Of a stretch of 64,000 nt of DNA, positions 19,191 through 28,240 are shown piece by piece (position 1 is the first letter of the stretch; each line of letters starts with the position of its first letter). The position numbers and the translations under genes are program-made. Below the pieces are notes generated by a model, which was not told the origin of the DNA, searched no databases, and saw nothing but the letters and a program-made list of their open reading frames with translations. Source of the DNA: Frondihabitans sp. PhB188 (GTDB lineage Bacteria > Actinomycetota > Actinomycetes > Actinomycetales > Microbacteriaceae); assembly GCF_003752365.1 (NCBI RefSeq), contig NZ_RJUO01000001.1, positions 496,001 through 560,000 of the forward strand, given 5' to 3'.

Positions 19191-19934
19191 TCACATCGCC
19201 TTGAAGACGTGCTCCAGGTTCGCCGAGATGACCTCGCGCGACTTCGTCGCGTACTCGTCGAGCGTCGCGTGGGCGTCGGCCACGGCGTACGCGCCGCCCG
19301 TGCGAGCGACCGCCGCCGTGAGCACTCGGTCGGTGAGCGCCGGATTGAGGGGCAGCGCCGGCCCCTTCATCTGCGTGCCGAAGGAGGCTCCGCGGATGAC
19401 GCCCTCGCGTCCGTCTCCGTTGCCACCGCCGCTGACGACGGCGCCGAACGGGCTCGCGCCGGCGCCGAGCTCGAAGCGCGTCGCGTGGTCCTCGAAGCCG
19501 AGCAGGTAGAGCGAGCCACCTCCGTAGGGCGTGCTCACCTTGAAGTAGTTGGCACGGCGCTGGGCGCCCCGGTGCGCGCTCGCGTCGAAGAAGCCGAGGC
19601 CCTCGAGGTCGGCGCCCTCTCCGCTGATTCCGCGCGAGAGGATCTCCATGCCGCCGCCGATGGCGACGACAGGGATCCCGGCGTCCGACCAGTCCGAGAG
19701 GAGCTCGCGGAACCGCAGCACATCGGAGTGGATGGCGCGGAGAGTGGACAGCGGGCCGCTGCCGATGAGCACGACGTCGGCCGCCGCGGGAAGCGCGTCT
19801 CCGGGGCGGTGCTCGGTCACGGCCACGTCGAGGCCGCCGCGCCGGGCGCGCTCGGCGAGCGTCACGACGTTGCCGCCGTCGCCCGAGACGCCGAGCTGCT
19901 CGGGATAGAGCTGGAGGATGGTCAGGTCGGTCAT
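19191..19934 (-). CDS. GatD-like glutamine amidotransferase homologue lacking catalytic Cys and His
   Basis: A 247-residue homologue of GatD, the glutaminase half of lipid II isoglutaminyl synthase. The overall fit is clear: MTDLTILQLYPEQLGVSGDG at the start, LEGLGFFD near 110-117, the GFEDH block near 146-150, and a GPALPLNP block near 191-198. Where the family has the nucleophile cysteine (ICGGYQ-type, C94 in S. aureus as I recall) this protein reads AIGGGME with G93. Where the family has the catalytic histidine (GTYLHGP) it reads GTQMKGP with K190. The protein has no cysteine at all. The ATG at 19934 overlaps the murT-like stop as ATGA, so the two are coupled. It should not hydrolyse glutamine; see findings. 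Confidence 0.88.
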   Translation of the reverse strand: MTDLTILQLYPEQLGVSGDGGNVVTLAERARRGGLDVAVTEHRPGDALPAAADVVLIGSGPLSTLRAIHSDVLRFRELLSDWSDAGIPVVAIGGGMEILSRGISGEGADLEGLGFFDASAHRGAQRRANYFKVSTPYGGGSLYLLGFEDHATRFELGAGASPFGAVVSGGGNGDGREGVIRGASFGTQMKGPALPLNPALTDRVLTAAVARTGGAYAVADAHATLDEYATKSREVISANLEHVFKAM

Positions 19935-21190
19935 GCTCGCTTCTCCAGGTCGGGGTAGCCGAGCATCTTGCGCGCGATCATCATCTGCTCGTAGTTCACG
20001 ATGAAGTTCTTCGTCTTGCCCGACGGCGACGGCAGGGCCTTCATCAGGTCGATGGCCTTCTCGATCTGCGGCTCGACGGTGCCGATCGGGATGCCTGCAT
20101 GCTCCAGGCGCAGCGCGATCTGCCAGGCCTTCGCGCCCGAGACCACGTCGACGTGGTCGAGCGACGAGAAGTCGACGTCGTAGATCCACGAGATGTCGGG
20201 GGTGCCCTCGTCGATTGCGAGGAGCACCTGCTCGGGCGCCGTCGCCAGGGCGTCGAGGTTCAGCTGCAGGCTCGCCGCGTTCTTGAACATGACGAACTCG
20301 GCCTCGTCGCTGCCGATCTTCAGGCGCTCACCACGGCCGTAGGCCGGCTTCATCGCGGCGAAGGCCGCGACGGCCTTATGGGAGTCGAACTCGGGGCCGA
20401 GCGCGACGCGGGCGGTCTGGATCGCGGCGGCCGCGTCGACCGCGTAGTGGAGCCCCTTGGCGGGGAGCCGGACGTCGACGGCCTGGTCTCCGAGCGCGAT
20501 GGTGGCGCCGGTGGCGGTCAGCGCGGTGACCTCGGCCTCGGCGGTGAGAGCGCGCGTTCCTGCGCCCTTGTCGTACGCGCTGGCGTTCTGCAGCCCGTGA
20601 GGCGCCGCGGCGACCAGGGCCGGGGACGCGCCGAAGCGGGTGACGTCGAGCGTGGCGCTCTCGAACGGGCCGAGGTACTCGTCGTCGCGGTTGGTGACGA
20701 CGTGCGTGCCCGCGGTGGCGGCCGTGTCGGTCATCATGTCGGCGACGCGCGAGGTCTCGTAGAAGCGGTAGAGCTGGTCGACCTGCACGTTGAGCATGAG
20801 GACCGTCGAGGGGTGCAGATGACCGGAGAGCTCGACGGCGAACGCCTCGTCGACCTCGAGCACGCCGACGTCGGCCTTGAGTCGCCCGAACAGGCTCACC
20901 TCGGAGAGGAGCGCCGACGCGATGCCCTGCGGCAGGTTGGCCCCGGTCGGGTTCGTGAAGACGCGCAGGCCGTGCGAGCGCATGATGTCGGACAGCATGT
21001 GCGTCGTCGTCGACTTGCCGTTCGAGCCGAGCACGAACAGGACGCCCCGGTCGAACTGCTTGGTGACATCCGTGAGGAAGGTCGGGAGCAGCTTGAGGAC
21101 GAGGTAGCCGGGGTACGCCGACCCACCCCCTCGGGCCCTTGCGAGAACGCGGACGAGACGCCCGAGGAGGATGGGGAGAACGTACTTCAA
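19931..21190 (-). CDS. MurT-like Mur ligase (DUF1727 C-terminus), zinc-ribbon cysteines absent
   Basis: A 419-residue Mur-ligase-fold protein. The ATP P-loop is GSNGKSTTT at 55-63, followed by PTGANLPQGI, the LEVDEAF metal/ATP block at 111-117, and the MurT-type C-terminal domain with PDISWIYDVDF at 331-341 and VSGAKAWQIALRLEH. Canonical MurT has a four-cysteine zinc ribbon inserted in the middle domain; here the corresponding stretch (about 185-245) has none, and the whole protein has no cysteine. The usual FRDQLDRYGE motif is altered to VQVDQLYRFYE. The start is TTG at 21190 with AGGA five bases upstream. It is followed by and coupled to the gatD-like gene. It probably acts on the peptidoglycan stem D-Glu, but the donor may not be ammonia. 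Confidence 0.88.
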   Translation of the reverse strand: MKYVLPILLGRLVRVLARARGGGSAYPGYLVLKLLPTFLTDVTKQFDRGVLFVLGSNGKSTTTHMLSDIMRSHGLRVFTNPTGANLPQGIASALLSEVSLFGRLKADVGVLEVDEAFAVELSGHLHPSTVLMLNVQVDQLYRFYETSRVADMMTDTAATAGTHVVTNRDDEYLGPFESATLDVTRFGASPALVAAAPHGLQNASAYDKGAGTRALTAEAEVTALTATGATIALGDQAVDVRLPAKGLHYAVDAAAAIQTARVALGPEFDSHKAVAAFAAMKPAYGRGERLKIGSDEAEFVMFKNAASLQLNLDALATAPEQVLLAIDEGTPDISWIYDVDFSSLDHVDVVSGAKAWQIALRLEHAGIPIGTVEPQIEKAIDLMKALPSPSGKTKNFIVNYEQMMIARKMLGYPDLEKRA

Positions 21191-21229
21191 AGGATTCCTA
21201 GCGTCGGCTGCGTCGGCGATGGGTGCTTC

Positions 21230-22534
21230 TTATTCGAGGTAGTCGCGGAGGGACTGCGACCGCGACGGGTGGCGCAGCTTGGCCATCGTCTTCGACTCGA
21301 TCTGGCGGATGCGCTCGCGCGTCACTCCGAACGTGTCGCCGATCTGGTCGAGGGTCTTGGGCATCCCGTCGCCGAGCCCGAAGCGCATGCGGATCACGCC
21401 GGCCTCACGCTCGGAGAGGCTGTCGAGCAGCGACTCGAGCTGCTTCTGCAGCATCGTGAAGCCCACGGCGTCGGCGGGCACGACGGCCTCGGTGTCTTCG
21501 ATGAGGTCGCCGAATTCGCTGTCGCCGTCTTCACCGAGCGGGGTGTGCAGCGAGATGGGCTCGCGGCCGTACTTCTGGACCTCGACGACCTTCTCGGGCG
21601 TCATGTCCAGCTCGCGTGACAGCTCTTCGGGGGTGGGCTCGCGGCCGAGGTCCTGCAGCATCTGGCGCTGCACGCGGGCGAGCTTGTTGATGACCTCGAC
21701 CATGTGCACGGGGATGCGGATGGTGCGGGCCTGGTCGGCCATCGCGCGGGTGATGGCCTGGCGGATCCACCACGTGGCGTACGTCGAGAACTTGAAGCCC
21801 TTGGTGTAGTCGAACTTCTCGACCGCGCGGATGAGGCCCAGGTTTCCTTCCTGGATGAGGTCGAGGAACTGCATGCCGCGGCCGGTGTACCGCTTGGCCA
21901 GGCTCACCACGAGTCGGAGGTTGGCGCCGAGCAGGTGGCTCTTGGCGCGCTGGCCGTCGCGGGAGACCCAGCGCAGCTCGCGCTCGAGCTCCTTCGAGAG
22001 GCCCGTCGAGTTGGCCAGCTTGTCGTCGGCGAACAGGCCCGCCTCGATGCGCATGGCGAGCTCGACCTCTTCGGCCGCGTTCAGGAGCGCGACCTTTCCG
22101 ATCTGCTTGAGGTAGTCCTTGACCGGATCGGCGGTGGCGCCGGTGATGGTCGACGAGTAGACGGGGATCTCGTCGTCGTCGTCCTGCGAGATGACGAGGG
22201 CGCCGGTGGGGAGGACCTCGTCGGCGGCCTTCTCGGCGTCGGTGGTCTCCTCGCCGTCGGCCGTCTCGGTGCCGTCCGCGGTCTCGGTCGTCTCGGCGGT
22301 GTCGTCGGCGACGACGACCTCGGGCTCGTCGTCCTCCTCGTCGTCGTCAGCCGACTTGCCGGCAGCCTTGGCCTTGGCGGGCGATGCCTTCGCCTTGGCC
22401 GGTGCCTTCTTGGCAGGAGCCTTCTTCGCAGCGGGCTTCTTGGCGGCGGGGGCGGCGACAGCCGCGTCCTCGGTGGTGATGTCGTCGGTGTCGGTCACGG
22501 CGGCGGCGACGGGGGCTTTGGTGCGAGTAGCCAT
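21230..22534 (-). CDS. sigA: Principal RNA polymerase sigma factor (SigA/RpoD/HrdB)
   Basis: A 434-residue primary sigma-70 factor. The N-terminus (1-110) is a Lys/Ala/Pro-rich, then acidic, low-complexity region with AAKK/PAKK-type repeats. Region 1.2 begins at [15 protein letters not shown]; region 2 holds [39 protein letters not shown], the core-binding and -10 helix (quoted here in words: DLIQEGNLG to TWWIRQAI). Region 4 ends with [23 protein letters not shown] at 22534 is taken because GAAAGG stands at good distance; the in-frame GTG nine bases earlier would overlap that site. It is preceded by a 280-bp region with an AT-rich promoter area. Confidence 0.96.
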   Translation of the reverse strand: MATRTKAPVAAAVTDTDDITTEDAAVAAPAAKKPAAKKAPAKKAPAKAKASPAKAKAAGKSADDDEEDDEPEVVVADDTAETTETADGTETADGEETTDAEKAADEVLPTGALVISQDDDDEIPVYSSTITGATADPVKDYLKQIGKVALLNAAEEVELAMRIEAGLFADDKLANSTGLSKELERELRWVSRDGQRAKSHLLGANLRLVVSLAKRYTGRGMQFLDLIQEGNLGLIRAVEKFDYTKGFKFSTYATWWIRQAITRAMADQARTIRIPVHMVEVINKLARVQRQMLQDLGREPTPEELSRELDMTPEKVVEVQKYGREPISLHTPLGEDGDSEFGDLIEDTEAVVPADAVGFTMLQKQLESLLDSLSEREAGVIRMRFGLGDGMPKTLDQIGDTFGVTRERIRQIESKTMAKLRHPSRSQSLRDYLE

Positions 22535-22814
22535 TGGGTGCACCTTTCACTCGGGCTTCGAAAAGTCGGTGGAGGCCCTGCGCCGTCGGTGGTTCTGCGA
22601 CTGCAAGGCGGGGAGGACGACGACGCTGATCCTGCTTGTCGTCGGCCAGAGAGTTCGGTTTCGGGCAGTTCGGTTCGGGTGACTGTGCCTGCCAAAGCGG
22701 CACAGCAAGGACCCATGTCAAGCCCCGAGGCATTTCACCAAGGGACAAGAAAGGGTCCGTGAGTAATTATTGCACGCCCGAGAGCGACCCGTTTACAAAA
22801 GGGGGCATTCACTG
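22535..22814 (-). promoter_or_regulatory. Long leader and promoter region of sigA
   Basis: 280 bases without a gene. On the minus strand AATAAT at 22766-22771, preceded by TG, is the best -10 candidate, with TTGTAA or TAAACG further upstream. This would give a leader of about 220 nt. A perfect TTGACA at 22716-22721 has no matching -10. No terminator for the MFS gene is visible here. Confidence 0.35.
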
Positions 22815-24140
22815 CTAGTGGCGACGTAACTTCCTGGAGAGTGCAACCCAGAGCGGGCCCACTTCTATTCCTTCCTCGAGGTGCATGCGCCGCCTCGTGC
22901 CTCGCCTGTCGACGACCAGCCCGACCACTCCCGCTCCGACGATCACATACTGCACGCAGAAGGCGACGCGGAAGCTCGACCAGGCGAAGAGAGGCTGCGG
23001 ATCCCCCGCCGCGACCCCGGCGCGGTGGAGGGCGTCGAGCACGATGCCGATCAGGAACATCATCACGAAGCTCGCCAGGAACCCGCCGACGTTCACGATG
23101 CCGTTGGCTACGCCGAGGCTGCGGAGCGGATTGAAGGTGCGTGCGAAGTCGAAGCCGATGAGCGAGCCCGGCCCGCCGACCCCGAGGGCGACGACGAGCG
23201 CGACGACGAGCCAGTGCGGCGGCCGGTCGGGCCACGCGAGCACGAGGGTCCACATCAGCCCGAGCACGGACACGATGCCGAGCACGAGGTTCGACCGGCG
23301 GAGCGGGAACCGGGCGGTGAGCAGACCCAGGAGGGGGCCAGCGACGACCCCTGTGACGACGAGCAGCGCGAGCAGCCCGGACGCCTCGCCGCGGCTGAAT
23401 CCGAGGCCGCCCACGAGCGCGGGAACTCCCCAGAGCAGGCTGAACACGGTGCCCGACGACTGGGTCACGTAGTGCGACCAGAAGCCGAGCCGGGTTCCGG
23501 GGCGCTTGACGCTCTCGGCGAGCTGACGTCCGGCGGCGGCCCACGAGGCGACGACGGGCAGCTCGGTGCGGCCGACGGGAGAGTCGCGCACGACCAGCAT
23601 CAGCACGACGACCGATACGCCGGCGACACCGGCGGCGACCGCGAATGCCGTGCTCCAGCCGGCCGTGTGCAGCACGGCGGCGAACGGGATCGCCGAGAGG
23701 ATCTGCCCGATCTGCCCGAGGTTGCCTGTCCACTGCGAGACCTGCGGCAGCACCGGCCCGCGGAACCACGACGGCAGCAGGCGGATCACCGAGATGAAGG
23801 TCATCGCGTCACCCGCTCCGACGAGCATGCGGCCCGCGATGGCCACGCCGATGTGCGGCGGCGAGACGGCGACGACCGCTTGGCCGAGACCGAGCACGAC
23901 CGCCCCCAGCACGAGCAGGAACTTCGGCCCGACCCGGTCGAGCATGACGCCCACGGGCACCTGGAGCCCGGCGTACACCACGATCTGGGTCACCGCGAGC
24001 GTCGAGAGCGTCGCCGCCGAGATGGAGTAGACGTCTTGGGCGTCGACGCCCGCGACGCCGAGCGACGAGCGCTGCAGGACGGCGACGACGTAGGCGAAGA
24101 CCGCGGCGCCCCAGACGAGCCAGGCGCGAGCGGAATTCAC
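22815..24140 (-). CDS. Major facilitator superfamily transporter
   Basis: A 441-residue carrier with about 12 transmembrane helices. Motif A of MFS is seen as GVMLDRVGPKFLLVLG near 63-78, and the N-terminal half has GRMLVGAGDAMTFISV near 103. The sequence around SWFRGPVLPQVSQWTGNLGQ is of the type found in nitrate/organophosphate-like MFS members, but the substrate cannot be told. The start is GTG at 24140; TAGGGT lies six bases upstream, consistent with a leaderless mRNA. The gene ends in a basic tail (LSRKLRRH). Neighbours (sigA, PAC2) give no clue to the transported compound. Confidence 0.88.
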   Translation of the reverse strand: MNSARAWLVWGAAVFAYVVAVLQRSSLGVAGVDAQDVYSISAATLSTLAVTQIVVYAGLQVPVGVMLDRVGPKFLLVLGAVVLGLGQAVVAVSPPHIGVAIAGRMLVGAGDAMTFISVIRLLPSWFRGPVLPQVSQWTGNLGQIGQILSAIPFAAVLHTAGWSTAFAVAAGVAGVSVVVLMLVVRDSPVGRTELPVVASWAAAGRQLAESVKRPGTRLGFWSHYVTQSSGTVFSLLWGVPALVGGLGFSRGEASGLLALLVVTGVVAGPLLGLLTARFPLRRSNLVLGIVSVLGLMWTLVLAWPDRPPHWLVVALVVALGVGGPGSLIGFDFARTFNPLRSLGVANGIVNVGGFLASFVMMFLIGIVLDALHRAGVAAGDPQPLFAWSSFRVAFCVQYVIVGAGVVGLVVDRRGTRRRMHLEEGIEVGPLWVALSRKLRRH

Positions 24141-24146
24141 CCCGCA

Positions 24147-24152
24147 ACCCTA
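24147..24152 (-). promoter_or_regulatory. Leaderless -10 candidate, MFS gene
   Basis: TAGGGT, 6 nt before the GTG at 24140. Confidence 0.5.
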
Positions 24153-24166
24153 GCGGGGCCGGGGCT

Positions 24167-25096
24167 CTAGCCCAGCGAGGGGCCGCCGTCGTCGTCCACC
24201 TGGCGGGTCGAGAGGAACTTCTCGAGCTCGGCCGCGATCGAGTCGGCGCTCGGGACCTGTCCGTCGAGGCCGATCAGCGGCGAGGGCAGGGGGTTGCCCT
24301 CCATGTAGGTGTCGTGACGCTCTTCGAGGGTCTGCACGAGGCGTGTCAGTTCCTGGTTTCCCGTGACCTGCTCGTCGACCTTGCTCAAGAACTCGCGCCC
24401 CTCCTCGCGCAGCCTGTCGCTCGGGAAGATGAGCCCCGTCGCGGCACTGATGCTCGACAGCGCGGTGACCGCGGCGTCGGGGAACTCCGTGTCGGCGAGG
24501 TAATGAGGCACCAGGAGCACGAAGCCGGCGGTGGGGTGGCCCGTCGCCGAGAGGCGGAGCTCGACCAGGTGGAGCGCGTTCGCGGGGGCCTGCGTCGTGG
24601 GGCGCCAGACCGAGAGCGACTCGATGAGGTCGACCCGGTTGCCCGAGACGGTGACGCCGAGGGGGCGCGTGTGCGGTACCGGCATCGGGATCGCCTGCAC
24701 CCACGTCGTGGTCGACACCCCGTACCGCTCGACGAGCTGCATCACGGCCGAGGTGAACGCCTCCCAGCGGAAGTCGGGCTCGAAGCCCGACAGGAGGAGG
24801 AACTGCTGGCCGATCTCGTCCTTCATGAGCGACAGGGTCAGCGTCGAGGCCTGGAAGTCGGCGATGTGGTCTTGATCGAAGGTGATGATGGGGCGGCGTG
24901 CGCGGTAGTCGAGGAGGATGTCGGCGTCGAACGTCGCGACGACGTCGCCGTCGAGCGTGTCGCCGAGGTACTGGGTGATCTGCGCCACGGTCGAGCCGGC
25001 GTCGGCGAACCCGGTGAGTGCCGCGACGAGCGGGAGCCCGGCTGGCACGCCGGACGAGTCGGGCGACAGCTGGTACAGGTCTGCAGGATCGGACAT
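24167..25096 (-). CDS. PAC2 family protein
   Basis: A 309-residue member of the PAC2 family, related in sequence to archaeal/eukaryotic proteasome assembly chaperones; the actinobacterial members have unclear function. Visible family blocks are ALTGFADAGSTVAQITQYL near 30-48, LDYRARRPIITFDQ near 67-80, LLSGFEPDFRWEAFTSAV near 105-122 and VPHYLADTEFPDAAVTAL near 203-220. The ATG at 25096 has TAGCAT seven bases upstream; the longer in-frame reading would run through the divergent promoter of pepA. Many Microbacteriaceae have no 20S proteasome, so a proteasome role should not be assumed. Confidence 0.9.
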   Translation of the reverse strand: MSDPADLYQLSPDSSGVPAGLPLVAALTGFADAGSTVAQITQYLGDTLDGDVVATFDADILLDYRARRPIITFDQDHIADFQASTLTLSLMKDEIGQQFLLLSGFEPDFRWEAFTSAVMQLVERYGVSTTTWVQAIPMPVPHTRPLGVTVSGNRVDLIESLSVWRPTTQAPANALHLVELRLSATGHPTAGFVLLVPHYLADTEFPDAAVTALSSISAATGLIFPSDRLREEGREFLSKVDEQVTGNQELTRLVQTLEERHDTYMEGNPLPSPLIGLDGQVPSADSIAAELEKFLSTRQVDDDGGPSLG

Positions 25097-25103
25097 GCTG
25101 TCA

Positions 25104-25109
25104 ATGCTA
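25104..25109 (-). promoter_or_regulatory. Leaderless -10 candidate, PAC2 gene
   Basis: TAGCAT, 7 nt before the ATG at 25096. Confidence 0.5.
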
Positions 25110-25165
25110 GGCACGCGCACCCTCGCGAACGTCCGCCGGAGGCAAGCTGACAGCGAACACCTCGA

Positions 25166-25171
25166 TACGAT
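25166..25171 (+). promoter_or_regulatory. Leaderless -10 candidate, pepA
   Basis: TACGAT, 7 nt before the ATG at 25179; back-to-back with the PAC2 promoter. Confidence 0.5.
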
Positions 25172-25178
25172 CGACGGC

Positions 25179-26678
25179 ATGACAGTCGCCGCTCTCACCG
25201 TGTCCGCAGAAGCCACCGATGCCGAGGTCTTCGTCATCGGAGTCACCCCCGGCAAGGGAGACGAGCCGCCCACTCTGCTCTGGGACGCCCCGGTGCTGGC
25301 AGGCTCCCTGCAGGAACTCGGGGTGGTCGCCGGCAAGGACGAGCTCACGCGCCTTCCCGCCTCGGCCCTCGGCGAGGGTGCGGCGCCGATCGGCAGCGCA
25401 CCCGTGGTCGCCCTCGTCGGCCTCGGCGGCGCCGTCTCGATCGAGACTCTCCGCTACGCCGCCGGATCCGCCGCGCGCCAGCTCACCGGAAAGGACCGCA
25501 TCGCTCTCGGCCTCCCCGTCGCCGACGAGGCCGAGGCTCTCGCCGTGCTCGAGGGCGCAGCTGTCGGCGCCTACGTCTTCGACACCTACAAGCACACCTC
25601 GGCCAGCCCGACCCGTCGCGTCGCGTCGTCGATCGAGCTCGTCACGGCCGCCGCCGTCGACGCCGCGACAGTCGAGAAGGCCGCAGCCGTCGCCACCGCC
25701 GTCCACACCGTCCGCGACCTCGTCGCCACGCCCCCGATCGACCTGCCGCCCGCTGCTCTCGCCGACGAGGCCGTCCGCCTCGCCGCAGAGTCGCCGTCCG
25801 GCGACCTCACCGTGACCGTGCTCGCGGGCGACGAGCTGCGCGACGCAGGATTCGGCGGCATCGTCGGCGTGGGCCAGGGCTCGGCACGCCCGCCCCGCCT
25901 GGTCAAGGTCGCCTACTCCCCCGCCGGCGCCGCCAAGCACCTCGCACTGGTCGGCAAGGGGATCACCTACGACACCGGCGGGCTCTCGCTGAAGCCGGCC
26001 GGCGCCATGCTCGGCATGAAGTACGACATGACCGGCGCCGCGACGGTTCTCGCCGTGACGATCGCCGCCGCGCGTCTCGCCCTGCCCGTTCGCCTGACCG
26101 CGTGGCTCTGCATCTCCGAGAACATGCTCGGCGCCGACCCCATCCGCCCCGACGACGTCCTCACCATCAAGAACGGCACCACCGTCGAGGTGACCAACAC
26201 CGACGCCGAAGGCCGGCTCGTGCTCGCCGACGGCATCTCGGCTGCGAGCGAGGAGCAGCCCGACGCCATCGTCGACGTCGCCACCCTCACCGGTGCGCAG
26301 GTCGTCGCCCTCGGCATGCGCTACGTCGGAGTCATGGGCACCGACGACTTCGCGCCTCGGGTCGTCGAGGTCGCCGACGGGGCGTCCGAGCCGTTCTGGC
26401 GGGTTCCGCTCGCCCCGGAGCTGCGCGCCCGGCTCAACTCCGACGTCGCCGACCTCGTCAACGCGACTCCGGGCAACACGGCTGCGGGCATGCTGCTCGC
26501 GGGGGTGTTCCTCAAGGAGTTCGTCGGGAAGCGCGAGGGCACCGACGAGCTGATCCCGTGGGCTCACCTCGACATCGCCGGCCCGAGCGAGAACAAGGCG
26601 GGCGGCTACGGCTTCACGACCAAGGGCGCCACGGGGATCGCCGTCAGGACTCTGATCGACCTGGCAGTCTCGTTCTGA
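25179..26678 (+). CDS. pepA: Leucyl aminopeptidase, M17 family
   Basis: Cleaves N-terminal residues from peptides with two divalent metals; a cytosolic hexamer. The 499-residue protein has the M17 catalytic blocks: GKGITYDTGGLSLKP near 258 with the metal lysine and aspartate, MKYDMTGAATV near 280, and the signature NTDAEGRLVLAD near 340. The N-terminal macro-like domain precedes them. ATG at 25179 is chosen over longer in-frame starts, which would cover the PAC2 promoter. Transcription probably ends at the hairpin with TTTT at 26701-26722. Apparently monocistronic. Confidence 0.95.
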   Translation: MTVAALTVSAEATDAEVFVIGVTPGKGDEPPTLLWDAPVLAGSLQELGVVAGKDELTRLPASALGEGAAPIGSAPVVALVGLGGAVSIETLRYAAGSAARQLTGKDRIALGLPVADEAEALAVLEGAAVGAYVFDTYKHTSASPTRRVASSIELVTAAAVDAATVEKAAAVATAVHTVRDLVATPPIDLPPAALADEAVRLAAESPSGDLTVTVLAGDELRDAGFGGIVGVGQGSARPPRLVKVAYSPAGAAKHLALVGKGITYDTGGLSLKPAGAMLGMKYDMTGAATVLAVTIAAARLALPVRLTAWLCISENMLGADPIRPDDVLTIKNGTTVEVTNTDAEGRLVLADGISAASEEQPDAIVDVATLTGAQVVALGMRYVGVMGTDDFAPRVVEVADGASEPFWRVPLAPELRARLNSDVADLVNATPGNTAAGMLLAGVFLKEFVGKREGTDELIPWAHLDIAGPSENKAGGYGFTTKGATGIAVRTLIDLAVSF

Positions 26679-26700
26679 GCGGCGTACTAGGGTAGTTGAG

Positions 26701-26722
26701 GGCGGGAGAAACCCGCCGTTTT
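26701..26722 (+). terminator. Intrinsic terminator after pepA
   Basis: GGCGGG-AGAAA-CCCGCC followed by G and TTTT, 23 nt past the stop codon; a textbook intrinsic terminator. Confidence 0.85.
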
Positions 26723-26731
26723 GCAAGGCGT

Positions 26732-26764
26732 GCGGCCGTGGTCGACATCCGCGACCACGGCCGC
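26732..26764. other. Perfect 13-bp hairpin ahead of lpdA
   Basis: GCGGCCGTGGTCG and CGACCACGGCCGC with a 7-nt loop, ending 31 bases before the lpdA GTG. It has no T tract; it could be a second terminator, an mRNA-stabilising stem, or an operator. Confidence 0.8.
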
Positions 26765-26795
26765 CTCCTTGGCCAATGCACGAAGGAGTTGCTGG

Positions 26796-28169
26796 GTGTC
26801 GGAACAGAATTTTGACGTGGTGGTCCTCGGTGGCGGCAGCGGCGGCTACGCCGCGGCCCTCCGCGCCTCCGAACTGGGCTTCTCCGTCGCCCTCGTCGAG
26901 AAAGACAAGGTCGGCGGCACCTGCCTCCACCGCGGCTGCATCCCCACCAAGGCGCTCCTGCACGCGGCCGAGGTCGCCGACGTGTCGCGCGAGTCGGCCA
27001 AGTACGGCGTCCACACGCAGCTGAACGGCATCGACATCGCCGGCGTCACGACGTACCGCCGCGACATCGTCGAGCACAAGTACAAGGGCCTGCAGGGCCT
27101 CGTCAAGTCGCGCGGAATCACCACGATCGCCGGTTCCGGCCGCCTCACGTCGCCGAGCACGATCCAGGTCGGCGACGACACCATCACCGGCAAGCACATC
27201 GTGCTGGCCACCGGCTCCTACTCGCGCAGCCTGCCCGGTCTCGAGATCGGCGGCCGCGTCATCACGAGCGAGCACGCCCTCGAGCTCGACTACATCCCGA
27301 AGCGCGTCGCCATCCTCGGCGGCGGTGTGATCGGCGTCGAGTTCGCCAGCGTCTGGAAGTCCTTCGGCTCGGAGGTGCAGATCATCGAGGCTCTCCCCCA
27401 CCTCGTCCCCAACGAGGAGGAGTCGATCTCCAAGTCGTTCGAGCGGGCGTTCCGCAAGCGCGGCATCGCCTTCAGTCTCGGTATCCGCTTCCAGAGCGTG
27501 ACCCAGGACGACCAGGGCGTCGTCGTCACGCTCGAAGACGGCAAGACGTTCGAGGCCGACATCCTCCTGGTCGCTGTCGGTCGCGGCCCGGTGACCGCCG
27601 ACCTCGGCTACGAGGAGGTCGGCGTCACCATGGACCGCGGCTTCGTCCTCACCGACGAGCGCCTCGCGACCAGCGTCCCCGGCGTCTACGCCATCGGCGA
27701 CATCGTCCCCGGCCTCCAGCTCGCCCACCGCAGCTTCCAGCAGGGCATCTTCGTCGCCGAGGAGATCGCCGGCCTCAAGCCGGTCGTCATCGAAGACGCG
27801 AACATCCCGAAGGTCACGTACTCCGACCCCGAGGTCGCCTCGGTCGGCCTCACGACCGCCAAGGCCACCGAGAAGTACGGCGCCGACAAGATCGCCGCCT
27901 ACGACTACAACCTCGCTGGCAACGGCAAGAGCTCGATCCTCGGCACTGCCGGGTCGATCAAGGTCATCCGCGTCGTCGACGGCCCCGTCATCGGAGTCCA
28001 CATGATCGGCGCCCGCGTCGGCGAGCTCATCGGCGAAGCGCAGCTCACCGTCAACTGGGAGGCCTACCCCGAAGACGTCGCGAGCCTGATCCACGCGCAC
28101 CCGACCCAGAACGAGGCCCTGGGCGAGGCGATGCTGGCGCTTGCCGGCAAGCCGCTCCACGCGATGTAG
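26796..28169 (+). CDS. lpdA: Dihydrolipoyl dehydrogenase (E3)
   Basis: FAD-dependent enzyme that re-oxidises lipoyl groups of the 2-oxo acid dehydrogenase complexes with NAD+. The 457-residue product has the FAD-binding [13 protein letters not shown] near 11, the redox disulphide [15 protein letters not shown] near 38-52, the NAD-binding [13 protein letters not shown] near 177, [11 protein letters not shown] near 305 and the C-terminal active-site HAHPTQNE near 435. The start is GTG at 26796, seven bases after AAGGAG; upstream in-frame ATG would place the hairpin inside the gene. sucB follows 71 bases later in the same direction, so the E3 and E2 genes probably form one unit. Confidence 0.96.
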   Translation: MSEQNFDVVVLGGGSGGYAAALRASELGFSVALVEKDKVGGTCLHRGCIPTKALLHAAEVADVSRESAKYGVHTQLNGIDIAGVTTYRRDIVEHKYKGLQGLVKSRGITTIAGSGRLTSPSTIQVGDDTITGKHIVLATGSYSRSLPGLEIGGRVITSEHALELDYIPKRVAILGGGVIGVEFASVWKSFGSEVQIIEALPHLVPNEEESISKSFERAFRKRGIAFSLGIRFQSVTQDDQGVVVTLEDGKTFEADILLVAVGRGPVTADLGYEEVGVTMDRGFVLTDERLATSVPGVYAIGDIVPGLQLAHRSFQQGIFVAEEIAGLKPVVIEDANIPKVTYSDPEVASVGLTTAKATEKYGADKIAAYDYNLAGNGKSSILGTAGSIKVIRVVDGPVIGVHMIGARVGELIGEAQLTVNWEAYPEDVASLIHAHPTQNEALGEAMLALAGKPLHAM

Positions 28170-28240
28170 CTTCACAGCACCATCCCCGCCGAGGCGCTGT
28201 CCCACAATTCATAGTTAGAACCGCAGAAGGAGTTCCCCTG

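Noticed and set aside
19191-19934. Catalytic loss in the GatD-like gene as a sequencing error
   Set aside because: Cysteine and histidine codons are both replaced in frame by several base changes, the flanking motifs also differ (Y to M, Y to Q, L to M), and the partner lost its cysteines too; single errors cannot explain this.
22716-22721. TTGACA as -35 of sigA
   Set aside because: No TANNNT hexamer at 16-19 bp; the AT-rich AATAAT further upstream is a better candidate.
24167-25096. PAC2 protein as evidence for a 20S proteasome
   Set aside because: No prcA, prcB, mpa or pafA gene is in the window and PAC2 proteins occur in bacteria without proteasomes.
25107-28205. 1032-residue open frame antisense to pepA and lpdA
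   Set aside because: It spans two unrelated real genes, a terminator and a promoter, and has no recognisable domain.
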